This document shows, one piece after another, positions 1 to 11,210 of a stretch of 64,000 nucleotides of DNA. Numbering within the stretch: position 1 is the stretch's first letter; each line of letters starts with the position of its first letter. The notes under the pieces are model-generated. The model was given only the letters and a program-made list of their open reading frames with translations, was not told where the DNA came from and made no database searches. A program made the position numbers and the translations under genes. The stretch is from Apodemus sylvaticus (Eukaryota > Chordata > Mammalia > Rodentia > Muridae), in contig NC_067488.1 of NCBI RefSeq assembly GCF_947179515.1, forward strand, positions 33,943,842 to 34,007,841. The letters run 5' to 3'.

Positions 1-909
1 AAAGTGGAAGTAGAACCAATAAAGAAATCACAAAGTGAGACATTTATGGTGAGAGAAAACCTTGGAAAGAATTTAGGAGTCATAGACAGACTCTATGCAA
101 CCATCAACAACAGAATACAAGAGATAGAAGAAAGACTCTTAGGTGCTGAAGATACACAGAAAACATTGACTCAACAGTCAAAGAAAATGCAAAATGCATA
201 AAGCTTGTAACCCAAAATATCCAGGAACTCCAGGACACAATAAGAACACCAAACCTAAGGATCATAGGTATAGAAGAGAGCAAAGATTTAAAACTTAAAG
301 GGCCAACAATGGTGCAGGCATTTAATCTCAGCACTTGGGGGGCAGAGGCAGGCGGATTTCTGAGTTCGAGGCCAGCCTGGTTTACAGAGTGTGTTCCAGG
401 ACAGCCAGGGCTACACAGAGAAACCCTGTCTCAAAAAAACCAAAAAAAAAAAAAAAAGTATAGAAGAAAACTTCCCTAACCTAAAGAAAGAGATGCCAAG
501 AAGCCTACAGAACTCCAAACAGACTGGACCAGAAGAGAAAGTCCTCCCAGCACATAATAATCAAAACACCAAACACACTAAACAAAGAAATATTAAAAGC
601 AGTAAGGGGAAAAGGGCAAGCAACTTATAAAGGCAGACCTATAAGAATTACACCAGACTTCTCACCAGAGATTATGAAGCTAAAAGATCCTGGACAGATC
701 TCATACAGACCCTAAGAGAACACAAATGCCAGCCAAGACTACTATACCCAACAAAACTCTTCATTACCATAGATGGAGAAACCAAGATATTCCATGATAA
801 AACCAAATTTACACAATTTCTTCCCACAAATCCAGCCCTACAAAGGATAATAGATGGAAACCACCAACACAAGAAGGGAAACTGTACCCTAGAAATAGCA
901 AGAAAGTAA
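1..909 (+). pseudogene. L1 ORF1 remnant (RNA-binding ORF1p), broken
   Basis: Reading from base 4, translation gives a coiled-coil-like segment containing KKSQSETF and NNRIQEIEER, typical of the murine ORF1p rod. An AAA-to-TAA change at 199-201 stops the frame; the related copy at 60.4 kb keeps lysine there. The central RRM-like part is disrupted by a B1 at 311-457. The C-terminal part is still recognisable in broken frames (about 600-900) and ends at a TAA at 907-909. ORF1p is a trimeric nucleic-acid chaperone that binds L1 RNA; this copy cannot encode it. Confidence 0.85.
311..457 (+). mobile_element. B1 SINE
   Basis: A near-complete B1 with the TTTAATCTCAGCACTTGG, GCAGAGGCAGGCGGATTTCT and GAGTTCGAGGCCAGCCTGG blocks (the last holds the Pol III B box). 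It ends CCCTGTCTC followed by an A-rich tail. The first bases are truncated. It replaces about 20 bases of L1 ORF1, and no clean TSD is visible, so the insertion came with a small target deletion or later decay. Confidence 0.95.
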
Positions 910-1014
910 TCTTGCTTGCCAACAAACCCCAAAGAAAATAACCACACAACAAAAGTAACATCAAAAATAACAGGAAACAACAATCACTATTCCTTATTAT
1001 CTCTTAACACCAAT

Positions 1015-1837
1015 TTTATCTGAATTATTTAATCTGTCATCTGAATTATTTTTCATGATAATCTTCAATTTTAACATTTTCTATACATTTCTATTTATTT
1101 CTTCTATTTTTTCAGCAATGTTTTCCAGGTAAATCTCTGATCTTATCACAAAATATTTTTAATTCAACCTTCAATTAATTTAGAAAGGTTTTTTATGTCT
1201 ACCATTTTATCTGTATAATTTTCCATAAAATAGTCAATTTTAATGTGTTTTTCTACATATTTCTTGAATTTTAGCAGAAATATTTTTCATGTAAATTCTC
1301 AGTTTTACCTGAAAATACATATAATTCCACTTTCAATCAACTTAGAATTATCTTCATGCCTATCATTTTATCTGTATAATTTTCCATGATAGTCTTCAAT
1401 TTTAACATTTTTCTATTTATTGCTTCAGTTTTATCAGAAATACTTTCCATTTAAATATTCAACTTTATCAGAAAATATTTATAATTCCACTTTCAATCAA
1501 TTTAGGAATACTTTTATGCCTACCTTTATTATTCCTATATAAAAATTTCCATGATAATTTTCAAATTTAACATGTTTTCTACAAGTTTATCAGAAATATT
1601 TTCCAGGTAAATCTTCAGTTCTATCATAATGTGTTTCTATTTTCTTTTTCAATTAATTTAGCAATGTTTTTTATTTCTACCATTTTACTTTTTAATTTTC
1701 CATGAACATCATCAATTTTAAAATGTTTTTCTATATATGTCTTCTCTCTTATCAGAAATATTTCCCATATAAATCCTCAATTTTATCATAAAATGTTTTA
1801 AATTCCTTTTTCAATAAAAGAACATGCAAAAATAAAC
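1015..1837 (+). repeat. AT-rich tandem array forming the 3' tail of the HAL1-like element
   Basis: About five divergent units of roughly 150-170 bases. Each carries the landmark TTTTCCATGATAATCTTCAA (or a variant) near 1049, 1220, 1380, 1545 and 1697, and a second landmark, TCAATTAATTTAG, that starts the next unit. Inside units a shorter motif like TCAGAAATATTTTCCATGTA recurs. Individual units have private variants that recur in the same order in the copy at 53042-53924. The array ends CAATAAAAGAAC, a polyadenylation signal. No coding potential is seen. Confidence 0.85.
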
Positions 1838-2036
1838 CATATAATTATTGTTATATTTATATAACATATACATATATGCATACATATATAACAATAATAA
1901 TTAAAGAATAAAGGTCATGAAGTTGAACAAGAGCTATATAAGAACAGATAGAATGATAAAGGGAAAAGTGGAAATGATATGAATACAGCACTCATGAATT
2001 AAATCTCAGTAAAATAAAGTACATCTTAAAAATTAA
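1838..2036 (+). mobile_element. Old L1 (Lx-type) 3' UTR end
   Basis: ATATACATATATGCATAC followed by AACAATAATAATTAAAG and GGTCATGAAGTTG resembles the terminal 3' UTR of ancient murine L1 families. Divergent, no intact poly(A). Family call is from memory. Confidence 0.5.
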
Positions 2037-2380
2037 TTTCTAGTGAGTGGAATAGAACTTCTTTTCTTCTTAGAGTGTGTTTCTAGGAGCATGAGGAGTC
2101 ATGTGAGCATGACTATGAGCATGCAGCACTTAAGATCCTCATGAGGATATGGTATCTCTTGAAACAGTACAGCAGTGAATTTCAATAGTGCCTGACAAGG
2201 ACTGTGTCTACAGCCATAGGAACACTGGCATTATCGTTTTATTTTGGGAAATGGTGCAGTATCAACTTCTCTCAGTGAAGACTGTAACCTACCCTGCATG
2301 TGGACTGAAACTAACAATGTTTATTTTGAATAGGATGTGACTATTGAAAACGGAATACAGATTGTACTCTAGAGGAAACA
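2037..2380. other. No recognised feature
   Basis: AT-rich sequence without a reading frame, tRNA or repeat I can name. It may be more of the same old L1, since recognisable L1 3' UTR follows. Confidence 0.5.
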
Positions 2381-2830
2381 AGAAGTCTGTAACTAACAAA
2401 AGTCTGAGAAGCTACATTCATGAGATGCCAACTACATGCCTTCCTAAGCAAGACCTGAACAAAGACAAGACTCATAAACATGGTAAAACAAAGGAGAGAT
2501 CCTAGAAGGCCTTAACCCTAGACATAATACTACAGGCAACTAAAGACTGATAAGAGTGGAAGAAACAGTCTTCTGTAAAGGAGAGCTTCCCAATTGGTCA
2601 TCTAATACCATATAGTCAGCCTTGAAATCAGACTCATATAAGTAACATAATGCAGACTGTACTGATTATGCTTATATATTTAGAAATATGATATCTTGAA
2701 ATGTATAAATAAACAATTAAAGAACAAAAGGTAGGGTACATGGGGATGGATCCTTTAAGGTGTTAAAGAGAAGAAAAGGAAAGAAAAAACATTGTAAAAT
2801 TAATTTAAAAACATAAAATGAATATTTTAT
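2381..2830 (+). mobile_element. Old L1 (Lx-type) 3' UTR
   Basis: Blocks such as AAGCAAGACCTGAACAAAGA, CCAATTGGTCATCTAATACC and AGTCAGCCTTGAAATCAGAC match the long 3' UTR of old murine L1 elements. It ends in an A-rich stretch near 2770-2830. Strongly diverged; no ORF2 seen upstream. Confidence 0.6.
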
Positions 2831-3654
2831 ACCAATTCCAAATTCTAAAGTTAGAGATACCTTACTGTCTATGTAGTTATAATAAAATGCAACACTATTT
2901 AAAGAGCTTAAAAACTCTGGCTGGGTTTAAACATCCAGGAAAGGAACTTCAGACAGAAAACAATTAGCTTTGGTCTTCCCTCAGACAAGAGAATATTGTT
3001 GCTTCAAATTTTCTTTTGATTCTGTTTAATTCTGTTTCATGGGTAATTATCCTATTAAGCTGGCTTCTTTGTTTTGTCATAAGTAATTAAATGCTCAGAG
3101 CATGAGATTGCCTACTTGAAACAGCGAAATTTAACACCATAAACTTTTTTCTTTTCAGAAATATTCAGCCTGCATAGGGGTCCATTCTACAAGAACCTGT
3201 GCTCCAGATTTTCCTAAGATGGGATGGGCCTCTATCGACTCAGGGAGGGAAACTGAGGGTGTATGCTGGACAGTGCAGGAGGTGTATGCAAGCCTGGGCC
3301 TGCATCCTTGAGAGACTCGTATTCTCATTGTTACTCAAACTCAGCTCAAACATATGTTAAAAACCTTCAACATGCCTAGGAATACTCAAGGGGAATGCTC
3401 TTGTTGGACTGAAATAAAAAAAGCATACTTCAGAGAATAAACATATTAAAGAGAAACTATCCCAAGGATTATGGGGTCAGTTAAAAACTGGGTTCAAATT
3501 GGAGACTTTCTATGCCTATGTTGACTTGGAAAAGCCCCAAGACCTTCAGCATCTTGAATTACTTATGCAACACATAAGAAGTAAGCTGGAGAATTTTAAG
3601 GCAATTGAAAGAACTGGTTACACAGAATATGATGCATGATGACTATAGTGGGTT
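2831..3654. other. No recognised feature
   Basis: Unique-looking AT-rich sequence. I see no exon with plausible splice sites, no SINE and no simple repeat. Confidence 0.5.
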
Positions 3655-4016
3655 ATAAACGTATCACTGTGATATTTTTATATTAGCCATCAAATTGACA
3701 TGATATAGAATCATCTTGTAGATAAAACTGTGCATGTTTGTGTGGGATTATCTAGAGTACAACTGAAATGAGAAGACTCTTCCTCAATGTAAATGGCACC
3801 ATCCTATAGGCTATGGCCACTGAGTGCAGAAAAAGGAAAACATTATCTAAATATCAACACCCTTGCTTTTTGCTTCCCAATTGGTGATACAGTGTGAGCT
3901 CCTGACACCATGCATTCTTCATCATGATGGACTATCCCTCAAATTGTGACCAGAATAAACCTTTCCTTCCTAAAGTAGCTTTTGTAAGGTATTTTGTTGC
4001 AACAACAACAAAACTA
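3655..4016 (+). mobile_element. URR1/MaLR-type rodent repeat
   Basis: Starts with a CATCAAATTGACATGATATA block and ends with CCAGAATAAACCTTTCCTTC and GTATTTTGTTGCAACAACAA, which are the ends of a common rodent non-autonomous repeat (URR1, hAT-Charlie class, as I recall it). MaLR LTRs share a similar terminal motif, so the exact family is uncertain. Confidence 0.55.
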
Positions 4017-4591
4017 CCTATTTCAAACATGGTGCACTGTGGCTTAACTATGATTGTAATATAGAAATAGCCCCATCGCAATATGATTTTTAAAACTATT
4101 TACATTTTATAATCCATTGATATTAGCTAGGATTCCCCATGAGGTTGTAGATGTGAAGCTATCTACTATAATCTGAGTAGCTCACCAGTGGTTTTGCTAT
4201 TGAGAACAATGCCTTCACCATTGGCCATTGTTAGTACTTCTGGATAGAGCAGAACCTCATGGCACTACTCCATCTGTGATGACTGAATCTATAGGGGCTC
4301 ACTTTTATGCAGACCTTATGGGGGATTTTTCGGGTACTATGAGTTCAAGAGCACCATGGCCACAGCATGCCCACAAGATGTTTTACATCCCTTTCTCCAT
4401 CATGCAATTCTTAGATTATTTTCTTTCCTCTTACACAAAGTAAAAATAAACAACATGAGTGAGAGATGGGACTTGACATGAAGAGAGCCTGATAGAGGTA
4501 GGAGAGGGATGAGAGTGGGGAGACTAGCATGACTAGAATGTGTTACATTCATGTATGAGACTAACAAAGAAAAAATTAATAAACATATTTA
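4017..4591 (+). other. Unassigned; right half resembles an old L1 3' end
   Basis: No gene. From about 4440 the G-rich run GAGGTAGGAGAGGGATGAG followed by a short A-rich end (AAAAAATTAATAAAC, about 4570-4588) resembles an L1 3' UTR terminus. The left part (a 71-codon open frame at 4228-4443) has no recognisable product. Confidence 0.35.
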
Positions 4592-4665
4592 GGCCAGTCC
4601 GGGTGACACAGACCTTTGATATCAATGCTTGGGAGGCTAGGTAGACCTGGTTGTGGATTTTACTT
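4592..4665 (+). mobile_element. Degenerate B1-type SINE fragment
   Basis: GGCCAGTCCGGGTGACACAG followed by CTTTGATATCAATGCTTGGG and GAGGCTAGGTAGACCTGG aligns to the left half of B1. Short and diverged. Confidence 0.55.
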
Positions 4666-5312
4666 CTAATCATTTTATTTCCCATCAGCTTAAAATGTTA
4701 TTGTATGATAAGTTCCTCATCATTTATGCATAAAGAGAAAAGTACAAACTTTTGTATGTATGTTTGTGGTTTCTGTGTATGTATGTGCTATATTTTCTTT
4801 TGTGCATATATATATGAATGCATATATATTGTTGTTGCTTGCACATACATACCTATATGTGAATAATAATGTTTGATTGTGTGTTGTGTAGAGGTTGTAT
4901 ATATGTTCCTACACATATATGCCACAGATTTGTCAATGTTTTCTTTTAACTTTATTAGGATAATTTTCATACTTCCTTAATTTGGGGTCCTAAATTATCC
5001 TTCAATGCAACATAGTCATGGAGTTCATAGATGTTAACATGTAAAAGTACACATGTATGTACTTATTGAGTTTGCATTGATTTAGGAATCCCAAGTTGAG
5101 AAGGGAAGACTAATAGCTTCTTCCTTCTAAGAATGCTAAAACCACCACATCTTAGAACTTGTGCTGCACAATGGAAGATGTAACAGTGTTGTGATGACAG
5201 TAACTGGGAAAGAAGTCAGAGTGCAGACAGGGGTAGCTCAGTCCTCTGAGTCTGACAGTCATAAAAATAGCATTGCTGAGATCCAAAGCCTTGTGTCCTT
5301 ATGGAGTCTGTG
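4666..5312. other. AT-rich unique sequence with interrupted TG/TA tracts
   Basis: 4740-4920 contains degenerate (TG)n/(TA)n. The rest shows nothing recognisable. Apparent short frames here are simple-sequence artefacts. Confidence 0.5.
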
Positions 5313-6114
5313 TGTTAGTTCGAATGTGAAATGTTCCCACAGACAAAGGCATTTGAACTCTTGGTCCCTTGGGAGTGGCACTGTGTGGGGCAGTGGTGTA
5401 GCATTGCAGAAGGAAGTACATAATTGGGGGCAGGCCTTAGCTTCTCACTATGATGAGCTTTTTTTTTTTTAGATTATTTTACTTATTTACATTTCAAACA
5501 TTATTCCCCTTCCCAGTTTCCTCTCAACAAGCCCTCTATGTCTTCTTCCCCCTTCCTCCATGAGGGTACTCCACCACCTGCCCACCTAATCCTGCCTTGG
5601 TAACCTAGCATTCTCCTATCCTGGGTTATCAAGCCTCTACAGGACCAAAGGACTCACTTCCCAGTTATCACAGATAAGGTAATCCTCTGACACATATCCA
5701 GCTAGTGTCATGGTTACCACCCATTTACGCTTTTGTTGATGGTTTAGTTTTTGGGAGATTTGGGGGTTCTGTTTGGTTAATATTATTGTTCTTACTATGA
5801 GGTTGAAAGACCTCTTCAGCTCCTGCAGTCCTTGCCCTAACTTCCCTTCTGGGGTCCCCTCACTCAGTCCAATGTTTGACTGTGTACACACTCATCTGAA
5901 TTGGTCAGGCTCTGGCAAAGCCTCTCAGGGGACAGTTATGCCTGGCTCCTGTCAGTAAGCACTGCTTGGCATCAGTAATAGTATCTGGGTTTGGTATCAG
6001 CAAATGTGATGGCTTCCTAGGTGGGCCATCTCTGGATCAAATAAACTCTTCCTTTTCTAAGTCATTCTGGATGTTAATTTTTACTACAGATACAGAAGAG
6101 CTCCTAATAAGACT
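5313..6114 (+). mobile_element. URR1/MaLR-type repeat split by an L1
   Basis: The left part (5313-5457: GTTAGTTCGAATGTGAAATG, GGTCCCTTGGGAGTGGCACT) and the right part (6039-6114: AATAAACTCTTCCTTTTCTA, ending CTCCTAATAAGAC) are the start and end of one rodent LTR/DNA-type repeat. They are separated by a minus-strand L1 3' UTR, so the rodent repeat is older than the L1. Confidence 0.5.
5460..6038 (-). mobile_element. 5'-truncated L1, 3' UTR only, nested
   Basis: Begins with a T-run (the reversed poly(A) tail) then TTATTTACATTTCAAACATT, the murine L1 3' terminus. Typical 3' UTR text follows (CTCTGGCAAAGCCTCTCAGG, CTGGCTCCTGTCAGTAAGC). Truncated within the 3' UTR; no ORF2. Confidence 0.85.
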
Positions 6115-7264
6115 AATTTTCCTACTTTGCTACATCTCCTTTTAGTACATTTGAAGTATGAATAGTTAGCTTGGTAGAGAACGATTCTGCAATGCCGGAG
6201 TTTTTCCACCCTATCTGTTCATGTTTAGAACTGCATTTCCAGGCATTTCTGGGAGTTCATGCTCAATATTTTTAAGGTGAGAAAAACACATCACAAGTGG
6301 CTTCAAGAAAAGTGCCTCTCTCCTCAGAACTGAATATCTAATTGAGATTTCACACTTTAGCATTATTCAAGCTTAATTTTCACTGAACTTAGTAAGATAT
6401 CATTTCGATCAGGATAACTTCCCATATTATTATCCTACTTCCCTGCTATAATTGGAAGCCTTGGGCACCACAGGAGTTCTAATTGCTAAGGCAGAACAAT
6501 TTCACCATCATCAGCCTGTGGTGTCCATGGTGAAAGCTTTGCAGGCGGTTTCGCAAAATGGATTCTTTTCATTTGTAGGTGAATCCCAAAAGCTAGCATA
6601 ATCTGTTACTTTTCTTCCCATGATTTCCAGAAGGGCTGAATAACCCATGCAATTTTCAGCCATCATCTTTCTAAAGGTTGCAGGAATGTAGCATATTAGA
6701 GACACATTTAATAATATTGGTACTGAACATTTGAAAATTGGACTGCATTTAGAATTTTTAAAAAAATGAGATAGCACATCTATAAACAGCAATTCTGTCT
6801 TGATATATATTTTCTTCTCAAGGGTTAACTCATATAAACACTACCTTCACCACAATAGAGTGTGGGTCTCTATAGGACCTTAATATTTAATCTGCTTGAA
6901 TTTCAGTTGGTGTGGATTAAAGACAACCTACCTCATAGCTGCATTCCCTGGGCCTGGTAATTTTTTATTTTATTTTATGCCTCTGCTACTTGATATTTTT
7001 TGAGCAAGTCAGTTTCTCTTTTCTATAGCACCTTCATACATTGGATATTGAGACTTAAAATTTTGGTGTGCTACGTGGGATTCAGTATGAAACAAATTAT
7101 GGCAAATACAGAAAGATACCATAGAGACTAAAACTTGACATAAATGAAGATGTTCACCAGTGAAAATGTATCCAGAGCAGGTGGCATTTGTGATGCCAAG
7201 TTTGAGCTTCAGTCATTCCATTCATTTCATTTCTTATAGCAGCTGACACACTGGGGACTATTGC
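6115..7264. other. No recognised feature
   Basis: Unique-looking sequence. A 93-codon minus-strand frame at 6511-6792 has no recognisable domain and no coding-like context. Confidence 0.5.
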
Positions 7265-7365
7265 TGTTAATGTACAGAAACAAGAAAGCAGAGAACAGAG
7301 ATGGAAAGTAATTTATCTCAAATCACAAAGCTGATAAGTGGCAGTCTGAGCAGAGAGTGCATCAA
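7265..7365 (-). mobile_element. MIR SINE fragment
   Basis: GAAAGTAATTTATCTCAAAT followed by CACAAAGCTGATAAGTGGCA aligns to the reverse complement of the MIR core. Old mammalian SINE, heavily diverged. Confidence 0.5.
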
Positions 7366-7454
7366 TTTAGCTGCAGTTTTATATGGATTCATATGCTGAC
7401 TTTGATCATCAGAAGGAAGGAATGATGCCTAAGCTGAAGGAATGGACATGCTGT

Positions 7455-8040
7455 GATGGCTAGAATTTTATGCCTTCTAAGATTTATTCACTGAGGTTCT
7501 TCCTCAGGATGCACTGTATCATTATAGGGCCATCATAGATGTAATTATTTATAATGAGGTCATGCCAGAGCAACATGTACTTCTAATAAATATGACAAAT
7601 ATCTTCATAAAAATGAGAAATCTGGAGTCAAACAATACACAAAGAATGCTCTGTGGAAATTGGAGTTGTACTGTGACAGTCAAGGAATTATCAGAATCTA
7701 CAAGAGAGACTTACACAATTCCTTTTTCAGGGTCTTGTGAGCACCTTGCTTTGCAATTTTTTTGTATATATATTTTTTATTTTCTATATTCTTTGTTTAC
7801 ATTCCAAATGCTTTCACCTTTCCCAGTTCCCCCCTCCCCAGCAATTTCTTGTCCCTAGAAGGGAACAGTCCTCATCAGGAGCCATGCAAAATATCATCTA
7901 ACAAGGAGGACTCTTGGCTCAGAACGTACCCTTTCCAAGCTGTGTGTCCTGAAAGAAGCTACTTATGTGGAATAATGGAGTGTTATTGTTCATCTTGCTC
8001 AGTTTGTGGCACTTTGTTTAGCAACTGAAGCATGCTAATG
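7455..8040 (+). mobile_element. MLT1-like MaLR LTR, split by an L1 fragment
   Basis: CATCATAGATGTAATTATTT and AATGAGGTCATGCCAGAG match the diagnostic middle of MLT1 LTRs. CTCAGTTTGTGGCACTTTGT with TAGCAACTGAAGCATGCTAA matches the LTR 3' end. An L1 piece lies between (7757-7857). Ancient endogenous-retrovirus-like relic; no coding part is present. Confidence 0.55.
7757..7857 (-). mobile_element. Very short L1 3' UTR fragment
   Basis: TTTATTTTCTATATTCTTTG, TTTACATTCCAAATGCTTTC and CCCAGTTCCCCCCTCCCC are the reverse complement of the L1 3' terminus. Only about 100 bases were inserted, inside the MLT1-like LTR. Confidence 0.75.
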
Positions 8041-8534
8041 TATATCTATCTATGCACGGTTCATGTAAGATGTAACTCTCTGATTTATATATTCAGATAT
8101 TCAAAACCAACAGAAAGAATAACCCTTGTAAGGCTCCATAATAACACCTGTAGGCAAGCCCAAGCTGACAGGAGTCCATTATCCTCCAGTGATCATTGTT
8201 CTTTACCCTCCTTGGATCCTTTATGAAAAAGGAATGTGGGATCATTTGTGAAATTAGCAATTGGGGGCCTATTATGTACACTATTTCTTGGCTTCTATGA
8301 CACAAAGGTTTGACTTCCTTCTAGTTTCCTTGGTGACCTCTACAATTACCTCATCTCAGTTCATCTCTATATTTCAGGGGAACCTAGAAACAATGCTGAG
8401 TTCTCACTTTACATATCTCTCCTTATACCTTGCCCATTCCTGTAGTTTACATGACCATCTGTGATGCTCATTTTGGGAAAATTTCTTTAAAATCCTTATT
8501 TCCCTGTATCTCAGAAATAGTGCATTGAAGATGA
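8041..8534. other. No recognised feature
   Basis: Unique-looking sequence between the LTR relic and a MIR fragment; nothing identifiable. Confidence 0.5.
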
Positions 8535-8605
8535 CTATCTGGTGTGCTCTGTTCCCCAGTTTTCTTACTTGTAAATAAAGACAAATGATGACTTCTTTAC
8601 AAGTT
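8535..8605 (+). mobile_element. MIR SINE fragment
   Basis: CCCCAGTTTTCTTACTTGTA followed by AATAAAGACAAATGATGACT aligns to the conserved MIR core. Short and old. Confidence 0.45.
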
Positions 8606-8989
8606 TGTTTGGAGAAATTATTATTTTTCTTTTTTGGGCATCTCTGCTATATGCCTGCGTATGAATCTTTGTGTCTTGGTATACATTCATATATACAGAG
8701 AGGTCACATGCTGACTTTATGAGTCTCTTTTATCTGATGTATCTCATTGTGGGTTCTGGAAATAAGCAAGGTAATGGTTATACAAGTCCATGAATTAATT
8801 TCTATGTCTCATTCAACATTTAATATACACATGCAAAGGTCAAAAGATGTAAGAAGTAGAATGCAGTCTTCATAACAACTGATGCCTACAAACCCAGAAA
8901 CCCTTCTTTTAGAAGACATTGTCATCACTTTACATGCTATAGCATAACTTATATGACAGTGTATCATATCATAAATCATATCATAAATA
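8606..8989. other. No recognised feature
   Basis: AT-rich sequence with nothing identifiable. Confidence 0.5.
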
Positions 8990-9640
8990 TTCTCTGAGTA
9001 AAAACAGACAAAAGAAGTGCCTAGATCCAGGCAGCATTCTTTGGGAACTCACAGGCCACTCTAGCCAGGGACAAAGGTAGACTGACTATAGATATTAAAC
9101 TCTTCCTCAACTATTTTAAGTTGAGCTCCTAGTCTCACCCCCAGCTCTATAGTAAATCATTTTCTGTGATCTTTCATTCCTCTCTGTCCTCACCTCTAAT
9201 CAACCACACAGATCTTCTTCTCACTTCTTTTCTCCCCATCCATTGCTTTATCCCAGCTTTTAACTCCAGCGTGCACTTCTGGCAAACCAACAGGACACTC
9301 TGGCCAGAGAAGCAAGCTGACTGCAGATCTTCATCTTCCCTTCCTCTTCTCCAAATCCAATCCTCCAGTCTCATCTCTAGCTCTGGAAAAAACCCCTGCT
9401 ACCATCCCATCTCAAGTAGAACACATGAGTCTTCCACTTCTAATTTCCCTTTCTCTACTCTTTGTTTTATCCAAGTTCTAACCAAAGAGACATTCATTGG
9501 CAAATCACAGATCACTTCAGCCAGAAAAGTAGGTAGGTTAACTGCAAATCTTCATGTCTCCCTTCATTCCTCCAAGACCAGTCCCTGAGTTTAATCCCCA
9601 GATATGTAACAAACTACCTGCTAAGTCTTCTTGTTCTCTG
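8990..9640 (+). repeat. Three imperfect tandem units of about 215-240 bp
   Basis: Landmarks recur in order: CACTCTAGCCAGGGACAAAG at about 9057, CACTCTGGCCAGAGAAGCAA at about 9295 and CACTTCAGCCAGAAAAGTAG at about 9513. Each is followed by GACTATAGAT/GACTGCAGAT/AACTGCAAAT, a CT-rich block and a CTCANCTCTAGCTCT-like block. The units are clearly homologous but diverged. An open plus-strand frame of 140 codons (9166-9588) comes from the CT-rich composition; I see no domain in it. This could be the 5' UTR monomers of an old retroelement whose body follows. Confidence 0.65.
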
Positions 9641-10385
9641 CTTCAAATTTCAGGAGGTTAAACAGAGCCTGTGAAACATACTGATTTCTTTCTTCCTATG
9701 AATCCCTTATTCCCCATTTCTATGCATAAGATCCCAATACCTCAAAACAAATTTTATCTGGAATCTCTAGTGGGCACACCTATCTGGATTCCAGAAAAAC
9801 TTCTTACCAGACAACATACAGCCAACAAGCTCTCCTAAGAACCAGATGTGGCAACAGAAACCAAGAAACAAAGACACCCAACAACAGCAAGACTATATAT
9901 CAGCACCTAGAATTACAGTCTTTCCTAACCTAGATGCCCAGAGGGACAAAATTAGGGCCTTAGGGAGGGAATCCAGGGAGACATAGTTAAAATTAAGAGA
10001 CAGTTGAAGGGTAGAATTGCAAACTAATATGCTAGACATATCCTAAAACTCATACATATAAAAAGAATATCTAAATGAAATTATTGGATAATGTGGGAGA
10101 GAGGTTGTTAACTAGCCATCGTTTGTCACCAAATGAAATTTCTGTTACAAAGACTGGGTTACATCTACTTGGTCAAAGGTGTCCCATAGATATCTTCAAA
10201 TAACCCAGGGTATTTCCGTGGGTAGGCCATAGGCCTAGGGAACCTTTCTACTGTTGTTTTATTAAATGGGCATGTTGGAAGTGCGCCGTCTAAATATTTG
10301 TGCTTATACTCATAAATGAGGACTGCTCTAAACTTTGGTCAGAGGATATTATTTTTGCAGCAGCAGATAAAAGTAACATTTATTT
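9641..10385 (+). other. Probable interspersed repeat, family not identified
   Basis: Text such as GCAACAGAAACCAAGAAACA and GGTCAAAGGTGTCCCATAGA feels repetitive for rodents and directly follows the tandem units, but I cannot name the family. No reading frame of note. Confidence 0.35.
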
Positions 10386-10765
10386 ACCTGAAGTAATTGT
10401 CATCATTGAAACTTACTAATGAATAAGCTCACATTTTCTATCTAGTTCTTTCTGAACTCTGGCTGGCAAGTTCAACTCAGCAGTTCTGGCTCAAACTCCT
10501 CTCCATGCTGATTGATTTCAAACTGGCTTCTCTTAACTTCTGACTTCTTGCACTGCTTGGCCTTAAACTAACTTTAGCAAACTGGTCTAATCTTCTGACC
10601 CCTTTTTATTCTTTGGCTTCACTTGTCTCTGCTGAACTGCACTGAGATTCTGGAACAACTCTACTGTACTGACTCATTGAACTCAATTGCCTCAATTGAC
10701 TGAACTGAACTCAACTCAACTCAATTGCATATGGCCTGTTTTAAACTCCCAACTTCTTAAATCTG
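10386..10765 (+). other. CTGAACT-rich segment, LTR-like
   Basis: Contains repeated CTGAACT/CAACTCAA motifs (10625-10725) and a pyrimidine-rich body, as seen in some rodent ERV leader/LTR sequences. Family not identified. Confidence 0.3.
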
Positions 10766-11210
10766 AACTGTGTTGTGGATTTTGTTTAATGCTTGTATCA
10801 TGTTGTTTGGATTCCCAAATTACATGAGAATTCTACATCTAAGATCCTGAGGGTCCCTGTCCCCAGCTGGTTCTGATTGGTTAATAAAGTTGCTTCTGGC
10901 CAATGGCTGGGCAGAAAGACAAAGGTGGGTCTTTAGGATTCTCTGACAAGGGGACAGAAGAAGAGGGAGAATTTCCATGGCATGAAAGGAATAAGATCCA
11001 GGCTTGAGAGTGGCAGGAAGAGAGGCATACTAATCATGTAAGACCTGGGAAGAATGACCCCAACATCCCCACTACCCATTGGGTCTAGATAGCAAAGAGG
11101 AAATTTACATTTTAGTAAGTAACAACTTGGGAGTAATGAAGGGGGGACATTGGCAACATGGAAGTTTGGGAGGGGCCCAGCCATTGAGCTGATTAGGGAA
11201 TATTAAATAT
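10766..11210 (+). mobile_element. RMER-type rodent repeat (tentative)
   Basis: CTGGTTCTGATTGGTTAATA followed by GGCCAATGGCTGGGCAGAAA is a recurring rodent repeat signature; I recall it only as an RMER-class element. Its right end near 11200 is not clear. Confidence 0.4.

Larger units (their letters stand above)
1..1837 (+). mobile_element. HAL1-like L1 derivative, copy 1 (5' end outside window)
   Basis: Seen: L1 ORF1 sequence with a B1 inserted, an ORF1 stop near 907-909, the ORF1-ORF2 spacer and roughly the first 45 bases of ORF2 (to about 1014). The sequence then changes abruptly to an AT-rich tandem array ending in AATAAA at about 1813. No other ORF2 sequence is present. The same junction type and the same ordered array occur on the opposite strand at 53029-55553. 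Known: half-L1 (HAL1) elements keep ORF1, lose ORF2 and rely on other L1s for reverse transcription. Inference: this is a second copy of one non-autonomous family, truncated here by the window edge. Alternative: an L1 5' fragment next to an unrelated repeat, which the second copy argues against. Confidence 0.75.

Noticed and set aside
1015..1837. CRISPR-like repeat array
   Set aside because: Units are 150-170 bases, adjacent and diverged with no spacers, and the genome is mammalian.
9166..9588. 140-codon plus-strand open frame
   Set aside because: It lies across the CT-rich 215-240 bp tandem units; serine/proline-rich composition follows from base bias and no domain is visible.
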